A DNA stretch of 64,000 nucleotides from Muraenolepis orangiensis (lineage: Eukaryota; Chordata; Actinopteri; Gadiformes; Muraenolepididae), in assembly GCA_027704905.1 (NCBI GenBank), contig CM051000.1, forward strand, positions 15,781,528 through 15,845,527, given 5' to 3'. A program made the translations under genes and the position numbers. Numbering within the stretch: the stretch's first letter is position 1; each line of letters starts with the position of its first letter. Below the pieces are notes generated by a model. It searched no databases. It was not told where the DNA came from and saw only the letters and a program-made list of their open reading frames with translations. Below are positions 51,126 to 64,000 of this stretch, one piece after another.

Positions 51126-52234
51126 TCTCTCAGAAATGCTGCAATGCGTCTCGCTCAGCCAGGACTGGGTCAGTGTAACTCGGCTGGTGGTGTAACAGCC
51201 TGATAAGCAGCCCTATAGAAAAAGCCAATACAGGGCTTTGTGTTTTTATCATTGATGTGATTTTATAAGAGTTGCATTGACATTCACTTCATCAGGGGGC
51301 TTAGGTGGTCGTTGGCAGATAAAGAAGATGGAGAGCCAAAAATGTGTGTGTGCGCGCGTGCGTGTGGTAGTGTCTTCTGCATGCAAAAGACACAGACAGG
51401 ATAGGTTATATCTCCTGCATTGGAATTTGATGTGACCCAATGACCCAATGACTATAATATGCAGAGTTGGTATTAGCTATAGTATATGAAATTATTTGAT
51501 ATTGTCCTTAAACAAATATTATGATATTTACTGCCGTATATATGCCTGTGTGTTTATAGGCCAGTGAAACCTTCAGCTTAAGAGTGATGTCCTTGAGAGA
51601 GTGGTGTTAGTGAACCTGTCTGAGGAGCTGCATTAGAGGTGAGTCAAGATATGACGTGCCATATAAAGGACTACTGTCTATTCTGACATAAAGCCATGTC
51701 ACCTCTTTAGTATCAACCACTGGAAATTAAGGATATGTTTACATATCTGTGGTGGTATTTGTATGGTATATGTGCATATGTGTCCACGCATAAACATGAT
51801 AGAGTTCACACAACACGTGTGTATGTGTAGGTTACTCCCGTAAAAGTATTAATAATATGAATTATTGTACACATTGCTCCTTTTAATAAATGTTTGATTG
51901 ATAAATCTAATATCCAGAATAGAGAATGTCATATCATCTCCTTGACCTGATCATTCATTGACTGTTGTGCTTTCCCACACACTTTATCCAGATTTCATCT
52001 GTGATTATTGACTTGTCTGGATTCAAGTTACTTGTGGTGGTCAGTGGTCAGAGCTCGAACCAGGGGACGCATCCTATTGGTGCAGGGTGGTGCCCTCACC
52101 TGAAAAGAATTCTCTTGAGTTTGTGTCCCTACTGCAAGTAAGCCTTCCTACAGTTATCATGTGCATATTCTTCATATTCTTCTACAACATATAGTACAAA
52201 GGTTGCTATTGATTCTCTCGATTTATGTTTTCAG

Positions 52235-52357
52235 GTGGTCTAGGTCCTTTGGGCTTCACACTTACTGAGACACAAGCTGGAGCACCTCGGTCAGCCAGGA
52301 ACATCAGTCACTCCAGAGCCTTCTGGGATACTGCCCGGACCCCTAACCTATCCAGAC
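52235..52357 (+). other. map1a 5' UTR part of the main exon
   Basis: After the acceptor TGTTTTCAG at 52226-52234, the sequence has an in-frame stop (TAG 52241-52243) before the start codon at 52358. Through this acceptor the protein therefore starts at 52358, without a longer MAP1B-like N-terminus. Confidence 0.6.
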
Positions 52358-55300
52358 ATGGACGAAGTCACAGAGTTGACTGAATATGAGAATGCCGAGG
52401 CAGTGGATGTCTCCTCACCGTTTGAGCTTCTGGAGCCCCCTACGTCTGGAGGCTTTCTAAAGCTGTCTAAGCCCTGCTGCTACATCTTCCCAGGGGGAAG
52501 GGGGGACTCTGCCCTGTTTGCTGTGAATGGATTCAACATCCTGGTGGATGGCGGGTCTGAACGGAAGTCATGCTTCTGGAAACTTGTTCGACACCTGGAC
52601 CGGATTGACTCCGTTCTGCTCACTCACATTGGGGCAGACAACCTCCCGGGCATTAACGGGTTGCTCCAGAGGAAGATTGCAGAACAGGAAGAGGAGCGTC
52701 ATCAGGGATCTGACTCCAATGGGGACTGGATGAAAAATCAGATCTCTCCCGAGCTGGGGGTGGTGTTTTTCAATGTTCCAGAGAAGCTGAGGATGCTTGA
52801 GTCCACACTGAAGGTGAAGCGAAGCATTGAGGAGGCGTCCCTTACGTTGCAGTATCTCGACAAGCTCGGCATCAAGCCAGAACCCCTCTTCAGGGTCGTC
52901 GGCAACACCATCGAACCGATCACTCTTTTCCACAAACTCGGTGTTGGAAAGCTAGACATGTATGTTCTGAACCCTGTTAAAGAGAGCAAAGAAATGCAGT
53001 TCCTAATGCAGAAATGGGCTGGTAACAGCAAGGCCAAGACTGGCATTGTGATGTCCAATGGGAAGGAAGGAGAGATCTCTGTCCCGTATTTAACTTCAGT
53101 CACAGCCCTGATTGTTTGGATTCCACACAGTCCCACAGAAAAGATTGTGCGGGTGTTGTTCCCTGGAAATGCATCACAGAACAAGATCTTTGAGGGGCTT
53201 GAGAAGCTGAAACACCTGGACTTTCTGCGATACCCAGTGGCTACTCAGAAAGATATATCCTCTGGAGCACCACCGCCTATTATCAAACAAACTAAAATTA
53301 GGTCAAGGACTGACAGCAAAGAGAGTCTGAAATCATCCCCCAAACCACACACTAAGACCAGCAAGAAAGAAACCAGTGGACACGAAGAGTCCAAAAATGA
53401 ACTGAGTAAAGAAAACAAGGTAGAGAAAAAAGAGGAGAAGAAAGTCAAAAGCATAAGTACAAAAGCCACTAAGCAACAGAAGAACAGTGAGGTGGCCCCC
53501 CAGGCAGCCAAACTAGAGAAAACAAAAGTAGCCAAGGAGAAAATAGTCAAGAAAGAAAAAACATCCAAGATGGATGAAAAGAAAGACAAGGAGAAGAAAG
53601 AAATCAAGAAAGAGAAGCGTGAAGTCAAGAAGGAGAACACTATGGGGAAAGACGATAAAAAAGAAAGCAAGGCCAAAGAGGATAAAAAGAAAGACCCAAA
53701 CAAGCCTGAGTTAAGAAAAATCACTAAACCGGACCTGAAGCCGCTAACTCCTGAAGTTAGAAAAACTTTACACAAAGCAAAGACTCAGACTAAACCCAAG
53801 ACGGACAAAAATAAGCCTGCCAAAGAGCAAATGGAAGAGAAAAAGCCTGTCCCCAAAAAGGCCCCCGAACAGGCAGCTCCGGCTTCAGCAAACCGCTCCA
53901 TTGTTTCCTCACCTGAGGACCTCACTGAGGACTTTGAAGCCCTTAAACATGATGAGCTCTCCAAACTTCGGAGCGAGCCCATTCAAAATGATGTGGTGTC
54001 CCAGCATTCAGATTATACAGATACTAAAGTCTTCCCTGATGAGAAAATAACATCTCAAGACACAGAGTATACATCCCCTCTGCCTCTAAAAGCAGCACAA
54101 CAGGGAGAAGAAAACAATGATGAAGGGCTATCAGAACCGATCTCTGACATGGTGAAAGAGGATGAAGTTGTCAGCTTCGATAGAAAGTATGAGGAGGAAA
54201 GAAAGTATGAGGAGGAAAAAAATGAAAAATATGACAACTTGACAAAAGCTGACATCAAAGACACATCCAGGAAAAGCGACAGCTCAGAGGAGGAGAGTGA
54301 TGTGATTGAAAAAGCTGACCTGGAAGGAACAGAAGACGATGAGTACAAAACAGAGGACGCTAAGAAAGATAAATCTGGAAAAGAGTGGGGCACCATGCTA
54401 ACTGAACAGAAACCGCTTTCACGCATTGCCACACCCGGAAACGCCCCAGTAGTGTCAGCCTCCGACCCATTTGTATTAATCCAAGATGAGACCATCCCTG
54501 GTTACTCCGAAACAGAACAGACCATCTCTGACGAGGAGATACACGAAGATACAGAAGATAGGATGCCACAGCTTCAGTATGATGTGGCCTCCTATAATAT
54601 TTCAGTCCCTGACGTCCCAGGCACGTTTGACTCAATGCACGGCATAAAAGAGATAAAGACCTCAACTGTCTCGAATGTGGAAGATGCTAAACCCAAAGGC
54701 TTCATAGTAAGTCATGATCCTGTTCTTTCGGCATTTCCATCCATCATCACTGCTCCACTTGCTGAGGAAGAGCACATCTCCTCTGCTACCTCCATCACAG
54801 AGTACGACAAACTGTCTTCCTTCCCCACATCCATGGCAGAGGACCAGTCCATAGCATCAGTTACTGCACCTCAGACCGAGGAGACTGGAAAGAGCTCTCT
54901 CCTCCTGGACACTATCAACAGCATTCCCTCCCGCACTGACGCAACCCATGGGAAAGACTATCTACACTCAGCAGGAACAATCTCTCCCACTTCCTCCCTG
55001 GAGGAAGACAAATGTTTCAAATCACCTCCATCTGAGGATTACCAGCCCGTTATTCCCGAGGTGGAGGCCAAACATCTAAAGGCCAAATCAGTTCAGGAGG
55101 AGGAAGATGAGGATGATGAGGAGGATGAGGACCAGACTCCCAATGTTGACATTCCTCTAGGTAAACTTCAAGAAGGCTACGAGAGGGCTGCCTCAGCGAT
55201 GCTCCAGGAGAAGCAGACATCCTCTCCAGCTACTATGTTTTCACCTCCTTCTAATGACACAAAACAAGCTCCATTTAGTGAAGAGTCAAAGATGTGGGAT

Positions 55301-56821
55301 GAAAAGAAATCACCTTCACCCCCTTCATCATTTTCCACTGGCTTCATGCAGGAGAGTGTAGAGACCGATGCAAAACAAGCTCCATTTAATAAAGAGTCCA
55401 TGATTTGGGATGAAAAAAAGTCACCTTCCCCCCCATCATCATTTTCCACTGGCTTCATGCAGGAGAGTGTAGAAAGATGTCTTAGTCCGGATGACAGCAC
55501 CATGAAACTCGCCTCTCCCACACATTCTGTCCCCACCAGCAGTGGCTACTCTCCAACTGAGGAAAAGCCATTCAAGATGGAGGAAAATGAAGCTGAAACT
55601 ATAAGCAAATTAAGTGAGAGTATGTGCAAAGTAAATGTTCAAACCAAACTAAATGAAGCTGAAACTGTAAGCAAACTAAGTGCAGACATTCAGAAAACTG
55701 AGAAATCTGTCACTATTTCAGACAGTGCTGTCATTGGACTGTCTGATGATCACTCAACAACAGAAGGCTCTGAGGACTCTGAGGATGAAGAGGAGGACGA
55801 AGGTGATTATTATGTCAAAAAGGACCTACAGCCTGTTGTGAATGCAAGGCTTATGGAGGAGAAGGAGGGGAGGTTCCTAGACGATGATGACTTGTGCGAC
55901 TCAAAGCCTCCTAAGGAGAAAAAAGAGGAACTCTTAGAAGAGGATAACATAGAATCAAAGTATTGCCAAGAGACACAGGTTAAGGTCTTGGAAAATACAC
56001 AAGTCGGTAGCATTGAAGAACAGCCCAAACCCCAAGTGATGTATTCAGATGAAGAAGATGTGGAAGAGGAAGATGAGGATGAAGATTATGGTTTCCAAAG
56101 TGAAGGAGGATGTAAGCCTTCAACGGTTGATCACATCCAACCTGGAGCAAAAGAGGACGGCAAAGACCAAACTGACCAAATAGACTCCCAAGAGCAAGAG
56201 AAAAGTGTTCATTTCAGTCTCTATAACTTCCCTGAAAGAGAGAGCAAAGAAAAGGGGTCCGAAAGGGACATGAGGCAAGATACCCCCTATGTCCATGGCA
56301 AGACATTTTCCTACAGTGACATTTATGATAGCAAACCAAGCCCGGTTGACTATCAGCAGGGGTCTTCTTTGACGATGGAGAGAGCCACTATGAAGAGTGA
56401 TTTGGATTCAAAGAAAGAATCGGTCACCTCGCCCTCCCTGCCACCCCCTCCCCCCGACAAAACATCAGAGGAAGAGGAATATACCAGCTCTTACGGAAAA
56501 CATTTCTCTAGCTCATCGCATCTTGATGCCAAAAGCCCTGCAACCGACTTTGAAAGAACTAATGTATATGAGTATGGCAGAGAAACCCGTTTCCCCTCTG
56601 TGGCTGATAGGCCTGAGGCCTCTTCCACCTCCCTGTCATCAGAAAAAGAGTCTCTCTCTTTTAAAGACCACACTGATAGTCTGCAGTCCTATGCATATTC
56701 CCCAACAACAGCAAAATCCTCTGCCGCAAGCTACTATGAGAAGGTTGCTTCACCAACAGCAAGAGATGAGGAAGATTATGATGATGACGAAGTTGTTGAT
56801 GATGACGACGAGGATGAGGAA

Positions 56822-56852
<31 letters not shown>

Positions 56853-59800
56853 CTGCCAGTGATTCAGATAATGAGAAAGGGGCCAAAGAGAAATCTGAGA
56901 AGGATGTCAAAAGTCCAGTCAGCCAAATGCTAGAGTCTAAAAGGCCTGAGTTCATGATTTCCATGGCTGGCTATGGTTTTGACAGTCAGAGCAAGGTAAG
57001 CACCACAGAATGTAGTGCCAGCCCACCTTCAATGGCTGAAAAGGAGGCTAAAGCGGTTACCCCATCCTTTAGCACTAAACCTACAGATATAGGAGCAACA
57101 GGGTTCTCTGGTTCCTCCACTGGGTTTCAATATTCATATGGAGGCGGAGATAAAGACTCATTCCTATCTAGTCAGATAAAAGGCAATGACAAGATGGACA
57201 TCTCTCTAAAATCAACAGAGGATCACTATTACCAGAGTGACAGATCAGATTCTGAGTTTGATAAACAGAAGACACCAGAACTTATGGGAAAAACAACTCT
57301 GGACACAAGCTTTCAATACACCTCTACAGCAGCTCCTGCATATTCCTCTTCTTCTGCCTACAGCTACTCCTCCTCCACCTCTGGGTCTCTGTCCACGAGT
57401 CGTCAGTTTGGAGAGGATCTGGAGACCCCTGCCACGGCCGAGCCTCTATTTGAGTACTCTTCCTTTAAAGATGAACCCTCCCCGAGCATGGACTTAACCT
57501 TCTCCAGCTCTGGAGCTACAAAGGATGAGTATCTAGAAGTGTCTGAGAAACAGATCACTGCCCTTGCCACCTCAACCTCCACAACAGAGCCCACTCCTAT
57601 CCAAGCTCGCTTGTCACCACTCAGCCCATTCGAGGAGGTGAAGACCTCTCCCTCAATCTCTTCCACTGCCTTTGCTGAGGACCACAAACTGGACAATAAT
57701 ACAGGCTTAGGTGGATTCATGGAGAAGACGGCTCAGTCAGAATACTTCTTTAAACCTGAGTGGTCTGAGGACTGCAAGCTGGAGACAGCTAGTGGGTTTG
57801 GGGCATCGGCAGCAGCGTTCGGTCAGCCACCACCACCATCCAAAGACATGGAATCAGCCGCAGCTGCTCTTTTCGGCATCACTTCCTCGCCTCGCCCAGA
57901 CACAGCAAGCAAGCATTACTTCGAGGAGACAGATAGCAGCGAAGAAGAAGAGGACGAGGAGGCCTATGTGCGTGAGGTCACTCAGAAGTCTCCGTGCAGT
58001 AGTGGCCTTAGCAGTGCCCTCTCGTTCTCTGAAAAAACAAGTGAGCCTTTTCCCACCATGAGTGCAAGTGGTAAGGTCCCTGATGTCCTGAGCTCATACA
58101 CACCCTCGCCATTTAATGTAAGCAAGCCTGACACAGCCAATGGACCCACAGAGGTCAGCATGAGCTCTCCTGTCACACCTGCAGAGGCAGCCTCCGGGGG
58201 CACGGCCACTGGCAACGCTCAAGCTGCACCATGGGAGGCTGGCAGCTACAGGGGTGGGTATGACTGGGAGATGCCGAAGCCTCAAATTGGAATGGTTCCA
58301 GGAGATTCTCCTCCACATTACCGCCATGAGGATGAATTTGAAGAGGAGCGTGAGGTGGAACCAGAGCGTCCCGCCCGTCCTCTTTCCCTCTCCTCGGCCG
58401 AACAGTCATTCCGCTCCCCATTCTACACCGAGGAGTGTAGCCAGGGGGGGATGGAAGACGACGAGGACAGCGACCAAGACGTAGCGGGTGAGACACAAAC
58501 AGGGGCAGCCTCCTCTTACGTCAGCCGCAGCTCCCCAGGCTACTCCTCCTCGGAGCACAGGCAGCGCAAAGGGGACCTCTCGCCATCCTTCATCAATCCC
58601 TGCATGAAGCAGCTGTCCAGCGACGAGGAGGATGACCAACAGGGATGTAGGAGCGACCAATCACAGGAGGGCCTTGAGCATGATCTGTCAGTCAAAAGAA
58701 GGGCCCACAGACAGTCCCCGCACAACCAGCCACAGAGCAAGGAGACAGGCTCTTTGTACCAGCCTGGCGCCATGTCTATGGGGCTGGCCCTGGCTACTGA
58801 GGACACCCCTCCGACATCCGTCAGCGAGTCTTTGGCCTCTCAGTCGGACTCGGATGTCCCTGCAGGTACTGAAGAATGCCCTTCACTCCCTGGGGATTGT
58901 AACATGGACTCCGATGACGATGCTGTGTACCTGCCTAGAGATAAAACCACTGCTATGGCCGGAGGCAGCCAGCACTCTGCCACCGGCAGCAGCCGCGATC
59001 CTCCTCCAACTCCTTTCATGGACCCTTCCCCACGCCCCCCTCACCCTGATGTCTGCATGGTCGATCCAGACTCTCTGGCCCCTGAGGGCCTAAAAAAGAA
59101 AGAAGCTAAACCCAAAAGCCTAAAGAAGACCTCCGGAAAGACTAAGTCAGCTTCCCCTGCCAGACGTAAGAAGTCTCCCATGCCCATTAAACAGATGTCG
59201 TCCCCTCGCAGTTTGTCAATGAAGAAGAAAGAGGTGGACAAGAGCTCCAGGATGTCTCGTCTGTCAGATGGACAGGTATCCAAGGATGATGACCTCTCCA
59301 GGTCAAGCTACAACCCTGGCAAGGCATCCACCAACGGTGTCAAGAGCAGCTCTGGTGAGTCACAGTGATGTCAAAGTGGGCTATGAACACATTTGTGTGT
59401 ATTGGAGGCCATAGCAATGTAAATGTACTTCACTAGTTTAGTCTACATAGTGCTGACTGGCATAACAAAAAACAAATAGACCCATATTTATCTGTATGAG
59501 CTGCACCTGTTTTCATCCTGGTATCCAAAGAGTAATCAGAAAGTGATTGACAACCTTTTGACTGTTTGTTTCTTCTGGTTCAGGCTCTCATAAGTCAGGC
59601 TCAGCCACCACCACTGCTGGTCTGCCTGTTTATGTGGACTTGGCCTATGTCCCTAACCACTGCAGTGCCAAGAACATAGACCAAGAGTTTTTCAAGCATG
59701 TTCGGTCCGCATACTACGTGGTCAGTGGGAACGACGCAAGCAGTGCAGAGCCCAGCCGAGATGTCCTGGACGCGCTGCTTGATGGGAAGGCCCAGTGGGG

Positions 59801-60680
59801 ATCCAACCTACAGGTAAGGTTGCATAAGCATCTAATCCACTGTCTAAGTCTCCGTTCACACTGCAAGTCTTAGCGCTGAATTCAGATTTAATGCTGAGAT
59901 GCAATGTGTTTGGCTGTAAAACAGTGTGAACAGTTTTACAGCCACTTCCAGTGTCAGTAAAACAGTGTGAACAGTTTTACAGCCACTTCCAGTGTCAACA
60001 CTTCCAGTGTGAACAGTCCTGAACTGACCCAAAATGAACTGTGCAAAATAACAACAACAAGGGCGTCACACACAGGTCATACAGTAGTAAACATGGAGGC
60101 CGCTGAAGTTAGCATTTATTTTTTCATTCATTAGTTGATTTGTAAGCAGATGCGGTACAAGGATGAGGAGAATGAGAGCCACATTTTTAAGTCTGGCTTT
60201 TTGTGGCACAATGGGCGACCTTCTGTACAGAGGAGGTGTGTGTGGATGCAGGGTCGGGGCCAGGTCACTGAGGACTGGATGCAGAACTTATTTAAATACA
60301 AAATATATTTAAAAAAAACATTGTTTGGTGGCTGTCGGGGGGCCCCCCTTGTTAGGGTCAGTCATAGGTCAGTCCGCCCCTGAGTAGTAGAAGTAGTCGT
60401 AATAGTAGTAGTAGTAGCACCAGCAACACCAACAGCAACAGCAGCAATAACAATAGTAATATAAGGGAAGTCCCTGAGCCAAGATCACTGAGCCGCTCCA
60501 TCCTCCTGCCTCCTCCTCCCTCAGGTGACGCTGATCCCCACCCATGACACGGAGGTCACCCGGGAGTGGTACCAGCAGACCCACGAGAGGCAGCAGGAGC
60601 TCAACATCATGGTGCTGGCCTCCAGCAGCACCGTGGTCATGCAGGACGAGTCCTTCCCTGCATGCAAGATTGAGTTTTAA
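52358..60680 (+). CDS. map1a: microtubule-associated protein 1A, 3 coding exons
   Basis: Neuronal protein that stabilises microtubules in dendrites and axons; the precursor is cut into a heavy chain and light chain LC2. Coding exons are 52358-59354, 59584-59813 and 60525-60680, giving 2460 residues (human about 2800). The start MDEVTELTEYE precedes the MAP1 hallmark PPTSGGFLKLSKPCCYIFPG, and residues 1-310 are highly conserved. Residues ~330-500 are rich in KKE-type microtubule-binding motifs (KKEIKKEKREVKKE) followed by LKPLTPEVRKTLHKAK. The long acidic middle includes an Asp/Glu run (~1475-1500) and a 37-residue tandem duplication (nt 55256-55477). The light-chain end has GLPVYVDLAYVPNHCSAKNI and closes DESFPACKIEF, as in other MAP1 proteins. 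The giant middle exon is typical of the family. Teleosts may carry two map1a copies; this one is not assigned to either. No defect was seen. The 3' UTR runs to about 63410. Confidence 0.97.
55256..55477 (+). repeat. 111-bp coding tandem duplication in map1a
   Basis: Two in-frame copies of a 37-residue unit (starts at 55256 and 55367), each including WDEKKSPSPPSSFSTGFMQE. The copies differ at only a few residues (SEESKM versus NKESMI). The second runs into CLSPDDSTMKLASPT, the original MAP1 context. Confidence 0.95.
59916..59997. repeat. 41-bp perfect tandem duplication in map1a intron
   Basis: Two identical 41-base units starting GTAAAACAGTGTGAACAGTT. Each unit with its flanks contains the inverted pair CTGTAAAAC / GTTTTACAG. 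A partial third copy (CACTTCCAGTGTGAACAGT) follows. Confidence 0.95.
60380..60456. repeat. imperfect TAG/CAA triplet run in map1a intron
   Basis: GTAGTA and CAACAG-type triplets for about 75 bases, about 70 bases before the last map1a exon. Confidence 0.8.
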
Positions 60681-63410
60681 GACCGTCTCTGTCTCTCTCT
60701 CTCTCATTTTCTCTCTCTCTCTCTCTCTCTCTTTGTATACTCTGTCCCTGTGTCTCTCTCTGACTGTACACGGTTATACATAACCTGTTGCAGGACAGAC
60801 CACCAGTCTATCCAGCTCTTACTAAATCCTGGCCTCTGCTATTAGTGGTATGGTGAGGGTGCTCCTAAGACAACACTGTCAACCACATGGTTTCATATGG
60901 TAGTTTTTTCCCTACTTTCCAAGAAGAAAAATGTTAAACAATCATGCTAATTTGACACAAGGATGGAACATGGAACAAAACATAATTGGCCTTGTATATA
61001 GTTTGTGTTCTGTTTATTAAAATGAGTCAAAGCACACTTTTATTTTACCATGTGGAAGAATAATTAGTGACAAAAGATATACATCCAGTTATATTTAGGC
61101 AGCTGCTATTTTAGGTTTGTGATGTTTATTGGTTCTCTATTGGTACCATTTACAGATATGTCTGTATGTCATCTCAAACCATACTAGTCCAACTGTACTA
61201 CTTTGTGCCTACTGTTGTCATAGTATATAACAGATATCCCAGTAGACTCCAGCTGTCTTTTTGATACGTCTTTCATAGATAATTGCAGTAGATTCCTTCA
61301 TGAATTTGAGGATTCCATGGTTATTTACGTTTTCTTACAGTTACGATTAACTATCTCAGTAGTCTTGGCTTTGTTTACGTCCTTTATGTAGTCTTGGCGT
61401 GTCTTGTTCTTTTTTTTGATGACATGCAGATTAACGTATCCTTGAAGTGGATGTTTTTGTAGTGAAGGGCAGGATGTTGAGTAACAAGGTGAAAAGGTAG
61501 GCATGTAGGTGACAGGGGTGGCACTGTTACACTGTACAATATTTGAAACTCCACCTATTTATGTCTCTATTCATTGAACATTTCAAAAGTGTTCTACGTG
61601 AACTCTGCAGTGGTGAGAGTGGGTGAATATGACCTTAATGTGAACGTTCTGTAAAGGACTGAAGAAGATTGTATTTCCATTACAGCAATAGGAACATGTG
61701 GCTCTGAGGGGAGGTGGCTGAGTGTTGTGGAAAAAGGTGTGTGCTGTTAGTGGAACAGTGTGGAACGAAAGATTGGAGGTGGTTTGAGAAATGCTAGGAT
61801 TAGATTAGACAGTCATCCACATGTGCCTTTCTGTCCTGGTGTGTGCGGTAAGAGGAACACAATTGGTTTTTGGAATATCTGATTTTTAAGAATCTTACAA
61901 ACACAGTTCATTGAGTGGTCTGTGTGAGAGGCTTGGCGAGCTGGTCTCTTCTGTTAGCCAGAGTCTGTCTGTAGAAAAATGGCTACACAAAAAAGGCAGA
62001 CATGGTATTGTGTTGCACATTTGAATATATTTGAAATGCACCTTTTGGCAACAATTCAAATTTGTAATCAATGGGTCTACATTCCTCTAGTGATAATTTG
62101 CAAAGAAGCACAAATAGTAAATTATTTCAAACAGAGACCAGTGTGCAAAACTAAGTGAAATAAGGCTTAAGGTAACATTGTTAACATATGATTGCTGTTC
62201 TATCCTACAATTGAATAACTAAATTGAAAAATGTATTCACATTTATCATTTAGAACTCTCATATCTGTATACATTTGTCTTTAATGTACTTGAAATCAAA
62301 ATAGGCTTTTTTTATGATTGTGTTCTTTGGAAAAAAATAGTTATCACTTGAGATGCTTTTATTTTTAACAGGTTTCTATTTTAACACTTATGTATTATGT
62401 GTGACGTCACCTAATTTGTTATTGATTATATTTGAATGTTTTTGTGGAAAGAAACCGATTTTTATCAAGCTTCAATGGCAATTTAAAAAAAGAACAAACC
62501 TTAAAAACAAAAACCACACCTGAAAATATTCAAATAATTCAGTGCAATTTATACAAGCCGTATTTGCAATCCAAAGCTCTGCTATATGGAGCAGGTCATT
62601 TCTCTTACGTTCAAAGCAAAATGACACAAGTGGGTCAGTCGACAATATACCATAAAACGTTACGCACAGCCAGATTTGGGGTTGTTGGTCATGTCAGACC
62701 ATGGAAAAAACTAATAAGAAGAGATTGGGCCCTGGACCTCAGTGGTCTCCGTTCAGTTGAACGTGTAGAAGCAGATTACCTTCACATCCTCCTACTGGAG
62801 GTCTCATCTTTTGGTTGCCTTGGTTACTGTGCATAACCGCACAAACGTACAGACTGCCAGGTGGAGAGACTCTGTTCCCTCTGTCCATACATATTAACCT
62901 GCACCATATCTTTAAACAACTACACACCCATTCATTCGTTTTGCTTTCAGGAAAAGAAAAAATGAGAAAAAACAACATGCTCAAGAGATTGTGTTTTGTT
63001 TTTCTTCGGTCATATCCAACTCTCCATCGGAATCTCATGTTAACGTTAAGACTGATGGTTTACTGTAAGACCTGCTTGTATGTGCATGTGTGATTTTGGG
63101 TTCTTGTAATAGTTATAAAAAATAAAAAAACGACTTACATAGAAAAATGCTATTTAAAAAATAAATATGTATATTTAAGAAGCTAACTATGTGATACTGA
63201 GAAGGGCTCACGTGGCCTGGCTGTGCTGTGGCTTTGCAGAAATGCATTGTGGTCCCTTTAACATCCTTTTTTTGTTACATAGTTTACCTTTAATTTCCTG
63301 GTTTAAGTGCAGTATTCTTATGTATCTGTTAAAAAAAAAAGCCTAAAAGAAAGTAGATTCATTGTAAACAGGAAAATGTGATAAAACAATAAATACATTT
63401 ATTAAAGGGA
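60681..63410 (+). other. map1a 3' UTR
   Basis: Follows the TAA at 60678-60680. It opens with a CT microsatellite (about 60690-60732) and is otherwise AT-rich without recognised genes. The best poly(A) signal is AATAAA at 63388-63393. A 134-codon open frame at 62432-62836 has no domain and is treated as chance. Length about 2.7 kb, common for MAP1 mRNAs. Confidence 0.6.
63388..63393 (+). terminator. map1a poly(A) signal
   Basis: AATAAA followed 22 bases later by ACTGTCACGTTTTATTT, the same 17 bases that follow the tubgcp4 poly(A) signal. Confidence 0.65.
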
Positions 63411-63424
63411 AATGACTGTCACGT

Positions 63425-63690
63425 TTTATTTAATAATAAATGTATAGTTTATTCATCTTCAATTATTATTTATTTAGTTTATTCAGCTTTACTTTTTACA
63501 TTGAAAATGAATTCTAAATGTCATGCCCCAGCATTAATTTGACGATATAGGATTGTTTTTCTCACTCATGCTCAGAGAGTTGGACAAACGTATACCGTAG
63601 TTTTTTCCCAGTTGAATGAGGCTGCTGGCACAGACTGAACGGTCATGACAATATGACATCACCTCCTGGTCCAGGCTGGAGCAGGAACAG

Positions 63691-63726
<36 letters not shown>

Positions 63727-64000
63727 GCAGTCTGTGCTGTGTGGTGCCAGGGTAAAACAGGGCGGTTAGCAGACAGAAGCCACTTTGTCCTTTGTCAGTA
63801 GACTCGTCTGGATTGTCGAGAGTTACTACATAGAGAACAACAAAAACATCTTCCTTTATCTATGTACATATTTATTCATATTATATATCATTTTTGAATG
63901 GGTAGTGGAATGAACTCAATCAGTTTACCGCATCTGGTTGGGTGTTCAGGGCATCTCCCCATATTGTAATGCTACCCACCATCCATAGAAAATGACCTTT
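63425..64000 (-). other. possible 3' end of a convergent minus-strand gene
   Basis: The minus strand has an AATAAA at 63425-63430 (plus-strand TTTATT) with others nearby. In human the gene convergent to MAP1A is PPIP5K1, so its 3' UTR may begin here. No coding sequence is visible in the window. A (GT)n run lies at 63694-63724. Confidence 0.25.
63694..63724. repeat. (GT)n microsatellite
   Basis: A GT run of about 15 units near the window end. Confidence 0.93.

Noticed and set aside
56990..57005. Donor-like AAG|GTAAGC inside the big map1a exon
   Set aside because: The frame stays open for another 2.3 kb and MAP1 genes have one giant exon here; at most a cryptic donor.
52738..58806. Minus-strand and alternative-frame ORFs over map1a
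   Set aside because: Shadows of the 2332-codon map1a frame with its conserved start and end.
62432..62836. 134-codon open frame after map1a
   Set aside because: No domain, lies in the 3' UTR before the poly(A) signal, AT-rich codon use.

Overview
This window is nuclear DNA of a ray-finned fish. It shows multi-exon vertebrate genes with GT-AG introns, tRNA-derived SINEs, a TTAA-flanked MITE, and a very heavy load of long (CA)n, (GA)n, (AT)n and (GAA)n microsatellites. Gene content and order on one side match human 15q15.3: TUBGCP4 (+), TP53BP1 (-), MAP1A (+). The microsatellite density recalls codfishes (Gadiformes), but that is an inference and no species is claimed.

Layout. 1-4.4 kb: repeat-rich intergenic DNA. 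4.6-5.5 kb (+): a complete three-exon CART neuropeptide gene. 5.6-9.6 kb: intergenic, with a 0.7 kb minisatellite and two perfect hairpins. 9.66-11.1 kb (-): a CDKN2AIP (CARF) gene carrying a one-base frameshift. 11.5-11.93 kb: a shared, divergent promoter with a ZNF143-like site and a CRE. 11.93-17.66 kb (+): tubgcp4, 18 coding exons. 17.98-34.90 kb (-): tp53bp1, 27 coding exons, which meets tubgcp4 tail-to-tail with abutting poly(A) signals. It carries one apparent frameshift in a GAG tract and one GC-AG intron. 35-46 kb: a long interval with microsatellites, a tentative unrecognised three-exon gene (36.4-38.8 kb, +) and one coding-like island near 40.3 kb. 46.1-63.4 kb (+): map1a, with a probable non-coding first exon, one giant coding exon, two short final coding exons and a long 3' UTR. 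63.4-64 kb: probably the 3' end of a convergent minus-strand neighbour.

Functions. The genes do not form one pathway. Tubgcp4 is a gamma-tubulin ring component and map1a a neuronal microtubule-associated protein. Tp53bp1 is a DNA double-strand-break scaffold, cdkn2aip a p53/ARF-associated regulator with an XRN2-binding domain, and CART a secreted appetite/stress neuropeptide. CART beside map1a is notable because in human CARTPT lies beside MAP1B, so the window appears to preserve the second copy of an ancient vertebrate CART-MAP1 pair.

Exon borders were read by eye from splice consensus and reading phase. The phases agree along every recognised gene except at the two reported frameshifts.
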